Below are positions 6,662 to 14,227 of a stretch of DNA of 14,766 nt, piece after piece. This DNA is from Limisphaerales bacterium (GTDB lineage: Bacteria > Verrucomicrobiota > Verrucomicrobiia > Limisphaerales > UBA8199), in contig JANXQE010000648.1 in assembly GCA_025356925.1 (NCBI GenBank), positions 1-14,766 of the forward strand, in the 5' to 3' direction. Position 1 is the stretch's first letter. Every line of letters starts with the position of its first letter. The notes beneath the pieces are model-generated. The model had not been told where the DNA came from. It worked only from the letters and a program-made list of their open reading frames with translations, and made no database searches. The position numbers and the translations under genes were made by a program.

Positions 6662-8959
6662 TCATCGCTGAGGTTTTCGTTGGCGCGCGCGACTGGCCTG
6701 GAGCGCTTTGAGATATTCAGCGGCTTTTTGGTTTTTTGGGTCAAGTCGCAAAGCTTCTTGAAACTGGAGCATAGCCTCTTCCGGCTTGTCCAGTTTTGCC
6801 AGAGCGATGCCGAGATTGAGGTGGCCAGGGCCGTAAGCCGGGTTAAGTCTGACCGTTTCCAGGAACTGTTCCGAGGCGGGGCGGAGATCCCCTTTCAACG
6901 CGAATTCGACGCCAAGGAGATAGCGCGCTTCCCAGTAGGCAGGCTGCAGTTGAACCGCTCGCTGCAATTCATCCAATGCTTCTGGTCGGCGGCCCACTGC
7001 GGCCAACGCCTCGGCCCGGTCGAAGCACATCCGAGCGTTTTCCGGTTCAAGCGCTGCCGCTTTTTCCAGCACCTTCAGGCCCGCCTCGGGCTGTTTAATC
7101 CTCACTAACAGGCGTCCTTTTTCCTCCAGGGCTTCCGACAGGTCCGGTCGGATGGCCAGGGCCCAATCGAGCTCTTGCAAAGCCTCCACGCTCTGACCCT
7201 GCCGCGCCAGTACTCGGCCCAGGTAATAATGCGGGCCTGGGCCGAATGGAATTTCGTCGCAGACCGCGCGCCATTGAGTGATCGCCTCGGGAAGATCGCC
7301 CACATCTTCCTCTAGTTTGGCAAAGTCCGCTCGCAAATAGAAATCACCCGGGGCGGCGGCGGTTGCCTCCCGATAAACAGTGCGGGCCTCCTGGAGTGCC
7401 TCGGGCGTTTGTCGCGCTCGTACCGTTGCCAGAGCGTGTTTGAGAGAATCCATCTGGTCTGCGTGGTTCATCTGGTTCACAAAGGGGGGTTCTGCCAGCC
7501 GGTGCAGCAGACTCTCGTAAACCCTGCGGCGGTCCCAGTCCGTCAGCGCCAACTGGCGCGAGCATTGGTCAAAGGAGGCCCAGTCCCGCTGGGCGCCGGA
7601 GTTGGCGGTGTTGGGCAGCAGGCCTGACACCGTTTCGGCGATCGCTCGGGCCAGGTGATAGTTGCCCTCGAAATTGAGATGGACATGCTCGTAGAGCGAC
7701 TCCTTTCCTACAATGCCTGTCGGGCTCTGCGCGGCCAGTAATGTCGCCCCATCCACCAGGCTGACGCCCTCGGCGGTGTGCTTTGCCGCGGTTTCTCTGA
7801 TAAGCGCATTCAGACGATTGTCAGCTCGGAATGGCAAACTATCAAAATCACGGGCCAGTTCAAAATGGCGCATGGCCTCGTCCATATTGGTCAGCGACAG
7901 GAGAAATTGTGCCCAGCGAAATTGGAGTTCCGCAAAGCAGGGATCGATTTGAGCGGCCGCCTGGGAGTTGCTGATGGCCGTGGCCAGAGTGTTCGCACTT
8001 GGACCTGGCAGCGTGGAATCGTAGAGCTGTTGCCACGTTGCGTGCTGGGTTTCCAAGAGCCCGGTGGAATGCTGGGACGCGAACGGCGCACAATCCTTAA
8101 GATTAACCGCCACGGTGCTCAGAATGACTTTGGCTCCCGCTGTTCGAGCCGATGCCAGGATGTCATCGAGGTTCGCTTGGAAATAGTCATAGACTTTTTG
8201 TTTGCGTGGATCGTCGGGGGGGACCTGGTGATCCAGAAACATTTTCATGCCGCCCCAGGTTTTCTGATTGGATGCTTTCGAAGCGAACCGTGCAAGCAGT
8301 TGTCCGACCCGGGTCGATTTGAGGGCAAGACCGAGGCGAATCAGACTTAACGGTGGTACTTGCGGACCGAAAATCGTGCTCGGGCCGAACGGGCCAACGA
8401 ATTCATTGTTGCCCATGTACAAGACCCACACATCCCCCTGGTGTTGGGCGCATTCGCGGGCGATCGGCACGAGGGCATGAGAGTTGATCGCGGTCATGGC
8501 TGTGCAAACCACTTCGAAATGCGTACGGGGAAATCGACCCTGCAACAACACTTGCAGATACCGTCCAAAGCCAAACGCTGGCTCCGGATCGCCCAGCGCC
8601 GCCGATTCGCCCAGAATAAATATCCGGCAGGCGTCCTTTGGCTTTGGTGTCTCCATCACCAGGGGTGACGGGCTCCGAGCCAATTCCGGCGGAAAAAACC
8701 TCAAGCCAAACTGGTCGTTTTCGACGAACACGCGCCGGCCTTTTATCGTTCTGTTCACGAAAAAGCGGGTCGGATACCCGACGCCGACAACGCGGAGGCC
8801 TAGTTCAAGCAGCCCCAGCACCGTCAAGGGGAGGACCACAGCGGCTGCGAAACGAAAGGCCCAGGGACGAGCGGCGGATAAGCTCGGCTTAACCACGTCG
8901 TCCACGCGCTTCGCGGAGGCGGGCTTAGCGATCCGCTGAACTTTTGGTGCCTTTGACAC
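6662..8959 (-). CDS. Membrane-anchored SGNH/GDSL-type hydrolase with TPR domain
   Basis: A 765-residue protein from GTG 8959. The frame continues to TTG 9061, but that part crosses a promoter-like site and an intergenic repeat, so a start at or below 8959 is likely; no clear Shine-Dalgarno helps choose. Order: basic N-terminus; transmembrane helix at about 35-58; SGNH hydrolase domain with block I as GES (117-119, Ser118), block III GNNE (183-186, Asn185) and block V E-H-V-H (424-427, His427); at least five TPRs (about 511-751); basic C-terminus. A TPR-like hairpin pair at about 332-371 sits inside the hydrolase domain between blocks III and V. The family removes or transfers acyl groups, so an envelope esterase or acyltransferase is plausible, but the substrate is unknown. 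GES replaces the usual GDS. The gene is probably transcribed alone: a terminator hairpin lies upstream at 9111-9146 and the 450-bp gap follows. Confidence 0.82.
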   Translation of the reverse strand: MSKAPKVQRIAKPASAKRVDDVVKPSLSAARPWAFRFAAAVVLPLTVLGLLELGLRVVGVGYPTRFFVNRTIKGRRVFVENDQFGLRFFPPELARSPSPLVMETPKPKDACRIFILGESAALGDPEPAFGFGRYLQVLLQGRFPRTHFEVVCTAMTAINSHALVPIARECAQHQGDVWVLYMGNNEFVGPFGPSTIFGPQVPPLSLIRLGLALKSTRVGQLLARFASKASNQKTWGGMKMFLDHQVPPDDPRKQKVYDYFQANLDDILASARTAGAKVILSTVAVNLKDCAPFASQHSTGLLETQHATWQQLYDSTLPGPSANTLATAISNSQAAAQIDPCFAELQFRWAQFLLSLTNMDEAMRHFELARDFDSLPFRADNRLNALIRETAAKHTAEGVSLVDGATLLAAQSPTGIVGKESLYEHVHLNFEGNYHLARAIAETVSGLLPNTANSGAQRDWASFDQCSRQLALTDWDRRRVYESLLHRLAEPPFVNQMNHADQMDSLKHALATVRARQTPEALQEARTVYREATAAAPGDFYLRADFAKLEEDVGDLPEAITQWRAVCDEIPFGPGPHYYLGRVLARQGQSVEALQELDWALAIRPDLSEALEEKGRLLVRIKQPEAGLKVLEKAAALEPENARMCFDRAEALAAVGRRPEALDELQRAVQLQPAYWEARYLLGVEFALKGDLRPASEQFLETVRLNPAYGPGHLNLGIALAKLDKPEEAMLQFQEALRLDPKNQKAAEYLKALQASRARQRKPQR

Positions 8960-8969
8960 GAATAAACAG

Positions 8970-8978
8970 TTTATACCA
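8970..8978 (-). promoter_or_regulatory. Possible extended -10 promoter of the SGNH/TPR gene
   Basis: The minus strand reads TGGTATAAA, a TG-n extended -10 with 5 of 6 matches to TATAAT. A weak -35 candidate (TGGTCA) lies 15 bases upstream. The predicted transcript would begin only a few bases before GTG 8959, so either the mRNA is nearly leaderless or translation starts further in, for example at GTG 8905. It supports rejecting starts above 8959. Confidence 0.35.
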
Positions 8979-8992
8979 GAACCGGCATGTTG

Positions 8993-9053
8993 ACCACGGA
9001 TAGACCGATGGAGAAACCTGAAAACGCCACTTCGACCACAGATGGACACGGAT
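8993..9053. repeat. Paired ACCACRGAT-type intergenic repeat
   Basis: Two related 19-base units, accacggatagaccgatgg (8993-9011) and accacagatggacacggat (9035-9053), lie 42 bases apart between the SGNH/TPR gene and the terminator. The motif 'accacagatggacacggat' is one I associate with repeated intergenic DNA in Verrucomicrobia and related phyla (recollection, not searched). Translated on the minus strand it makes a spurious N-terminal extension of the neighbouring gene. Confidence 0.6.
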
Positions 9054-9110
9054 ACCTTCAACTACCGTTTGTTGCGAGACCGGTCCTGCACTCGGTTCCG
9101 GAGGCGTACG

Positions 9111-9146
9111 AACAAGAGACCGGATCTTGCGATCCGGTCTCTTGTT
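9111..9146 (-). terminator. Strong 16-bp hairpin, terminator of the PA14 protein gene
   Basis: AACAAGAGACCGGATC (9111-9126) and GATCCGGTCTCTTGTT (9131-9146) are perfect reverse complements with a 4-base loop. The hairpin begins 27 bases past the stop codon of the minus-strand gene at 9174. The trailing strand is only TTGTT followed by CG, so the U-tract is weak, but stem length and placement fit transcription termination or mRNA 3'-end protection. It separates the two minus-strand genes into different transcripts. Confidence 0.75.
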
Positions 9147-9173
9147 AAGTTAACTCAGTCCAACCAGCACCGG

Positions 9174-12100
9174 CTAGTGTGAGCGATAGAACTGTGCCGG
9201 AGGTGAGGCCGCCGGCACAGTGTACGGGCTGGTGGCACTCGGCACGTTTGCATACGTACCATTGACGGTTGTCGAGGACTGGAGCGTACCGGTGAAGGTG
9301 ATCTTCACAACGCCGCCCTGGTTGCTGACAGTAACCGTGGGCAGGTTCGGGACCGCCGCCGCTGTCGGCTGATACGCCAGGGGAGAGTTGGGATCCGCGA
9401 GGTCGTTAATCAAGCTTCTGCTGCCATCGACAGCAATGGAACCCTTTACGAGTGACCATTCGAGCCCCGCGCCGCCACCACCCTGCCAATAGAGCAGGTG
9501 GAGCGGATAGGCTCCAGCGGCAGGCACGATGAAACCCGCGTCCACGTGGGACATGCCCTTGCCAATTTCGTCCGCATTGATAACGAGGTGGGCATCGGCT
9601 CCGATACTGGCGGTGAGCGTTCCGTTGGTGATCCACCAATCTCTCTGGCCCCCGAAACCGCTGACATTGAGCGCAGGGATCGTTACCGGCTTCGGCGGCG
9701 TGCCGCCCATGCGGTAGGGCATGCCGTTTGCTGGCTTGTTGATCTCGATAAAGCCAACGGCCCCGTTTGTTTGAGCGATGTAACAGAGGAGTGAATCATC
9801 CGTAATGCCGGAGAAGCCGTTATCCACCAGGGCAATTTTGCCGGTGAGGTTCACGCCGGGGAAGTTGTTCGAGTTGACGTATACGACCGGGGCCGTGATG
9901 GGGACTAGCGGGGGTGCACCGCCAAAACCGCCGTTGTTCCAATTGGTATAACTCACCACCGCCGCGACATCGGTATTGATGCCAGTGCCCGTAACGTGCA
10001 AGACCTGGCGGGTCACGCCTTGTCCTTCCGACAGGCGGAAACCGTCGTCGCTGTTGACACCCATGACGTAGAATCCGGCGCTTGGGAAGACCACCCAAGA
10101 ATCGAAGGCTCGAGCGAAGTTGGCGCTACTTCCCGTCAAACCGGGAAGCCCCGGCCCAACGTAGTCGAAGGTGAAGTCGCCTGCCGAGGTGACATCGTTG
10201 AAATCAACCGTGTTGGTCCAGGCGTACATGTTGTTGGTGTAGGCCGCAGCGTTGTATGCGGAACCGCTGAGGAGATCCACCGTGTTAGTGCCATACCACG
10301 GGAAGTAGAGGCCCGCCAACAAAGCGTTGTTCTCGTCTGCTGTGTTTCCTAAACCGTCGCCGGAGTCGCCAACGAGGGCGGGGTCCACCTGAGTGATCTC
10401 GAGATTAAACCCGGGCTGAGTTTTGTCCAAGGAAGCAGCGGGGACACTCATGCTCGCGTCGAGCGTCACGTTGTAGGGCATCACCGTGAAGGACCAGGAG
10501 TTGCTATGGGTGAGCGCGGGAGTTCCATTATCGCTCCAGATCAAAGTTAGTTCGTTGGAACTGCCGGAGGGCAGCAGGTTGCTGGTGGACAAGGGAAGTG
10601 CCACGGTCGTTACACTGCCTGCTTTGCTGGTGGTCGGGGCAATTGTCGCAGCGCCGTTCAACAGGAGTTGAATCGAGCCCGCATTGACTACGGTCGAGGC
10701 ATCGGTGAGTTGGACCAGGACGTGGTCCGGGCGGACACCCGCTTGGCCCGGAATCGGATTGAGCTGCGAGGTAAAGGCGGGCAGCGCGCCCACAGAGTAG
10801 TAGGCTTTGATGCCAGTGGTATTCGTCACGCTCGGATCATTAATCAGAACCTTGCTGCCGTCGTTCTGAACGGTGAACCACTCGAGGTTGGCGCCGTTGC
10901 CTGCTTCGCCGTTGCCATTCTCCCACATCAAACGGACGGGATAAGTGCCGGCGTTGGTCACGGCCACGTAAAAGAGAACGTCGGAAGAACCTTTGCCGCC
11001 ATTGTACTCTCCGAGTACCTGAGAAAGTCGATCTTTAGGATTCTTCCCTTCGGTTACCGCGAAACCGTCATCGCTATTGACACCCATGTGGTAGACCCCC
11101 GGTGCGGCAAATTGCAGATAGGTCAGGACTTCCAGGGCCGAGCTGCCATTCAAACCGTTCGCACCCGGGATGCCCGGGAAAAGTGAATCAGCCCAGCCAT
11201 TGTTGGTCGTGAAATTACCCTGCTCGCCACCACCGGTGACGCTGGAGGGGGTAATGTTAAAGTTCAGAACGCCGGTAAAGTCGATGTAGCCGCCGTCGGT
11301 TGCGCTGGTGAGATTGGCGTTATTCGCGCCGTGCAAGCCCACGAGTTGCTCATTGGCCCAGTAGACGGCGTTCGGTTCGATGCCGGACTGCCAGGGAAGA
11401 ATCTTGAAACCGACTTTGGACGTATCCACTCCGGTGACAGCGTCACCGGCAGGAATCGTGCCGTATGAAGGAACTACGAAGGTAGGACTGCCAGTGACGT
11501 TATTGCCATTAGTGTCCTTAGCGGCGACCGAAATCGTGTGGGAGGAGCCCGAGACCAGCAAAGTGGGATATCCGATGTACTTGATCGTGGTGACCGCTCC
11601 GTTTTTGGCGACTGAGGTTGCCGTTACGGTCGTGCCATCAAGCTTGAGGGTGACGGGTTTGGTGGTGTCGACCACGCTGGCGCCAGAGTCAGTGATCGTC
11701 GCCGAGAAACCATCCGGGGTGCCGACGGCCTGGCCGACGAGGGCCAACGCGGCCGGAATAGTCGTAATCTTGATGTTATCAACGTGCTGGTTTTGCCAGG
11801 AGCCGCCGGTGCGGCCCGCAAACACCAAGGCGCCGGCGCTGGGAAAATACGCGGTCTGATAGTTGGAGAGGAGGAGCTTGCCCTTCCAGGTGACACTCAA
11901 CAGTTGGTTGGTGTCCATAACGACCTTCAAGTGAGCCCAGCCAAGGTTAGTGAAGGAGTTGAACCCATCATACGGACCGGTCTGGAGCGAGGTGGGGTCC
12001 GTGACCGAGCCGTTTTGGGTGGTCTCTGGGAACTGGTTAACGAGCGTGCCATCCACCCGGATGTCAACGGCGATGATATCCCCAGTGATCCCGGATCCCG

Positions 12101-12614
12101 GCGCAATGTTGCAAGGCGCCGTACCTGCAGGTGGGCCTCCGCTGTTCCAGGCATCGAAGCCAATTGAAATGCCGGTCTGAGTGCCTTCCTCGGGCAAATT
12201 CGCCTCACAGTTCGGCCCGGTCGCAAAGCCAGTCGGGGTGCCACCTGCGGCTGAGACCAGGACCGGGTCTCCGGCGCGCACATAATTCACACTGAAACCG
12301 TCGGCAGGATTTTGTGTGCCGTTACCGATTCGAAGGTCAGCTTCAAAGGTGAATGCCTGGACTACCTCGCCGTGATCGAAGTCGGCAAAAACGATCGTGC
12401 TGCTTTGGCTGCCGGCGGCATCCGTAACGACCAGGTAGCCGTCCCCCGTCGCACCGGTAACACCGCCATCCGGTTGCCAGGTCGCCTTGCCGAAGAGCTG
12501 CAGCAGCCCGCTGGCAGTAGGGTCGCTGTTGAAATCGAAGGTGGCCGTGCCGGCGACTGCGGCTCCGGTGCACAAGAGCCCCGAGGCGAGTGCTATGAAA
12601 AGTTTTCGGTGCAT
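9174..12614 (-). CDS. Large exported lectin-like / Ig-like / PA14-like protein with inserted PA domain
   Basis: 1146 residues from ATG 12614, chosen because it opens a signal peptide (MHRKLFIALASGLLCTG, cleavage near AVA-GTA). ATG 12656 has GAGGA but only 3 bases of spacing; ATG 12731 lies upstream of the promoter-like site. Domains: lectin/LamG-type sandwich (22-286, ending VDNIKI); Ig-like (287-381); PA14-like (399-609) with GVNSDDGF (511-518) and GANLEW; Ig-like (611-713); second PA14-like (731-1086) with the same GVNSDDGF (852-859) and GAGLEW; C-terminal beta tail (1091-1146) ending FYRSH. The second PA14 unit is split at about 890-1006 by a segment with GKIALVDNG, AVGFIEINKP and VTIPALNVS, which reads as a protease-associated (PA) domain. 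PA14 and lectin folds bind carbohydrate, so glycan adhesion at the surface is the likely role. No catalytic domain is visible. Confidence 0.82.
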   Translation of the reverse strand: MHRKLFIALASGLLCTGAAVAGTATFDFNSDPTASGLLQLFGKATWQPDGGVTGATGDGYLVVTDAAGSQSSTIVFADFDHGEVVQAFTFEADLRIGNGTQNPADGFSVNYVRAGDPVLVSAAGGTPTGFATGPNCEANLPEEGTQTGISIGFDAWNSGGPPAGTAPCNIAPGSGITGDIIAVDIRVDGTLVNQFPETTQNGSVTDPTSLQTGPYDGFNSFTNLGWAHLKVVMDTNQLLSVTWKGKLLLSNYQTAYFPSAGALVFAGRTGGSWQNQHVDNIKITTIPAALALVGQAVGTPDGFSATITDSGASVVDTTKPVTLKLDGTTVTATSVAKNGAVTTIKYIGYPTLLVSGSSHTISVAAKDTNGNNVTGSPTFVVPSYGTIPAGDAVTGVDTSKVGFKILPWQSGIEPNAVYWANEQLVGLHGANNANLTSATDGGYIDFTGVLNFNITPSSVTGGGEQGNFTTNNGWADSLFPGIPGANGLNGSSALEVLTYLQFAAPGVYHMGVNSDDGFAVTEGKNPKDRLSQVLGEYNGGKGSSDVLFYVAVTNAGTYPVRLMWENGNGEAGNGANLEWFTVQNDGSKVLINDPSVTNTTGIKAYYSVGALPAFTSQLNPIPGQAGVRPDHVLVQLTDASTVVNAGSIQLLLNGAATIAPTTSKAGSVTTVALPLSTSNLLPSGSSNELTLIWSDNGTPALTHSNSWSFTVMPYNVTLDASMSVPAASLDKTQPGFNLEITQVDPALVGDSGDGLGNTADENNALLAGLYFPWYGTNTVDLLSGSAYNAAAYTNNMYAWTNTVDFNDVTSAGDFTFDYVGPGLPGLTGSSANFARAFDSWVVFPSAGFYVMGVNSDDGFRLSEGQGVTRQVLHVTGTGINTDVAAVVSYTNWNNGGFGGAPPLVPITAPVVYVNSNNFPGVNLTGKIALVDNGFSGITDDSLLCYIAQTNGAVGFIEINKPANGMPYRMGGTPPKPVTIPALNVSGFGGQRDWWITNGTLTASIGADAHLVINADEIGKGMSHVDAGFIVPAAGAYPLHLLYWQGGGGAGLEWSLVKGSIAVDGSRSLINDLADPNSPLAYQPTAAAVPNLPTVTVSNQGGVVKITFTGTLQSSTTVNGTYANVPSATSPYTVPAASPPAQFYRSH

Positions 12615-12694
12615 ACTTAATTTGTGGTTAGTGGGTGGTTGAGTTCGTTGATTCATGGTTCCTCGTGAGGGAGAAACATCTCTTTCAGGTTTCG

Positions 12695-12705
12695 ATTTTA
12701 GCATA
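12695..12705 (-). promoter_or_regulatory. Extended -10 promoter candidate for the PA14 protein gene
   Basis: The minus strand reads TATGCTAAAAT: TG-n followed by TAAAAT (5 of 6 to TATAAT). No good -35 lies 17 bases upstream, as is common with extended -10 promoters. A start of transcription near 12688 would give a leader of about 75 bases to ATG 12614 or about 32 to ATG 12656, and would exclude ATG 12731. Confidence 0.4.
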
Positions 12706-12731
12706 CGTTTCATGCATGTAGGTTGTCTCAT

Positions 12732-13460
12732 TTTCTTTTGCCGCAGCCGCCACCTGCCAGGCGTTAGTTAGCCTGGCGGATAGCTGCCAAATTCCGTCAT
12801 ACTCTGGATGCTCTTGACACTCGCGATCTCCTTGTGGAGTAAAGAGAAACACCAGTCCTGTGCCGGCGCATCACGGCAGACACCTTTATCCAATTAATCC
12901 CTGGCCGCGCGCGCAGTCCGTTACTCGAAAGACATCCCTCATCGCGCTACGCGTGCAAAGCCAATGACTCCGAGCATAGGACGAATCGGAGTGAGGGCAA
13001 GTTACAAATAAATAGTTTGACGCAAAAACTAATGTAGATAGTTACAAAGCATCATTACATATCCTAAACGTACGGCTGCGAAAGAGAAAAGGGACGAAAC
13101 GCCGGAATGGCGGTACGAAGCGCGCGATTAAAGAGGTGAGCTTTGCCGATTTTTTGTTCGGCCACGTTGGCGGTGGCGGCCATCAAGGCGCGCCGGCGTC
13201 TTCCGCGAGCGTGCTGAGGGTGCTACGAACTGCTGGCGGTTGGTTTTCCATAGTGGTCGATTCGTTTAAACGTAAAATCGTTTCTGGGATTTTTTACTTC
13301 CGTGCCTTGTTTATCTTTCAGTCGAGACCGGGTTCTTTCTTAGAGCATTCACCATAGGCGAGGAGGCGGGCTGATTGCTATCCGGAGTTCCCCCACCTTG
13401 CTTTTTTGAAATTAAGTGATGTGAGGGCGCGGTCCGCGCACCGAACATCAGCAAAAATCG
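12732..13460. other. Gene-free stretch with hairpins and an AT-rich patch
   Basis: No supported gene. It contains a 7-bp stem GCCAGGC/GCCTGGC with 8-base loop (12756-12777), a 7-bp stem ACTCCGA/TCGGAGT with 12-base loop (12967-12992), an AT-rich patch at about 13000-13065 with AGTTACAAA twice exactly 40 bases apart (13000-13008, 13040-13048), a CGTTTAAACG palindrome (13263-13272) and a GC-rich palindrome GCGCGG-T-CCGCGC (13427-13439). A plus-strand 73-codon frame at 13136-13357 shows no family resemblance and is left out. The stretch may be decayed former coding DNA, since a PAS relic follows directly. Confidence 0.5.
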
Positions 13461-13621
13461 GCAATGGGTGAACGGAGCGCGGACGCCATCATCAGCAAAG
13501 ATCTCAACAACGTCATTACCAGTTGGAACAAGAGCGATGAGCGTCTCTTCGGCGACACGGCACGGAAGCCCTCGGCCAGCCCATTACCATGCTCGTTCCA
13601 CGCGCCCGGCTGGAAGAAGAG
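13461..13621 (+). pseudogene. Frameshifted PAS-domain relic
   Basis: In the frame of 13461 the translation reads AMGERSADAIISKDL, then VITSWNKSDERLFGDTA up to 13562. This closely matches the PAS signature DAIISKDL-x-G-x-ITSWN-x-x-AERLFGYTA. The match then jumps frame: from 13565 the translation is EALGQPITMLVPRARLEEE (to 13621), the usual continuation of the same PAS block. Bases 13563-13564 are left over, consistent with a single-base deletion. Only about 53 residues of a ~110-residue PAS domain survive. No start with a good RBS, no kinase, GGDEF or other output domain and no upstream half were found. Function was probably sensory signalling in an intact ancestor. It ends about 50 bases from the 3' end of the oppositely oriented pseudopilin gene. 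Confidence 0.8.
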
Positions 13622-13672
13622 GCTGGAATTGGAAGTACCGCGCCGCGCCCGCGGGTGCGACGCTGCCAAACC

Positions 13673-14227
13673 TCACCGGATCGGCGCCACGTGGCCATCC
13701 CCATGCAGCACATTTTTCGTGCCGTTGGTGTTGCCGGGATGGAAATTGTCGTAATCATACATCAGCCGCGCCTTCACAGCCGTCATTTGGATCCCGGAAA
13801 TCACGCCCGGCAATACGATGGGTTGCCCATTGGCTTGATAATTCCATTCGTAGCTCGAACCCTCCCTTTCGAACCAGCTCGGACGGGCATTGTCCCTCGG
13901 ACACCGAAATATCGCCACCGCCCCGCCCACGTGGTTGGAGAGCACATCCACAATGCGAGGCAGGATATTCGTCGGATTGACGGGAGTCGTCGGAAGCCGC
14001 TCGGCAAAAGGCAGTCTGCCTTGGTTCTCATCCGCGTAAATGGAGAGCGCAATGCCGATCTGCCGGAGATTGCTGATGCATTTCACGTCGTTGGCTTTGC
14101 CTTTGGCCCGGCTGAACACCGGCATCAGGAGCGACGCGAGGACACCGATGATGCCGATCACGACCAATAGCTCAATCAGGGTGAAGGCGACCGTGGAGCG
14201 GAGACGACGCGAAAGTATCCGAATCAT
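13673..14227 (-). CDS. Pseudopilin-like protein with type IV pilin N-terminal signal
   Basis: 184 residues. Short basic leader of 14 residues, then the prepilin cleavage/methylation motif A-FTLIELLVVIGIIGVLASL: mature Phe1, Glu5 and a ~20-residue hydrophobic helix. Ala instead of Gly before the cleavage site is, as I recall, common in PVC-group pilins. After the helix comes a small globular domain with SNLRQIGIALSIYADENQG, FRCPRD and a C-terminal HGDGHV, resembling the PVC 'H-X9-DG' pilin-like family (DUF1559 type). The protein is expected to be processed by prepilin peptidase and act in a type II secretion or type IV pilus-like system. The start ATG overlaps the upstream stop as ATGA, there is no Shine-Dalgarno, and translation is probably coupled to the preceding gene. 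No clear terminator follows. Confidence 0.88.
   Translation of the reverse strand: MIRILSRRLRSTVAFTLIELLVVIGIIGVLASLLMPVFSRAKGKANDVKCISNLRQIGIALSIYADENQGRLPFAERLPTTPVNPTNILPRIVDVLSNHVGGAVAIFRCPRDNARPSWFEREGSSYEWNYQANGQPIVLPGVISGIQMTAVKARLMYDYDNFHPGNTNGTKNVLHGDGHVAPIR

Noticed and set aside
13136..13357. 73-codon plus-strand frame in the large gap
   Set aside because: No recognisable motif, no good ribosome-binding site, low-complexity Gly/Ala/Ser stretch; more likely noncoding.
13589..14170. 193-codon plus-strand frame opposite the pseudopilin
   Set aside because: Mostly antisense to a clear pilin gene. Its first residues are the second half of the PAS relic, which is reported separately.
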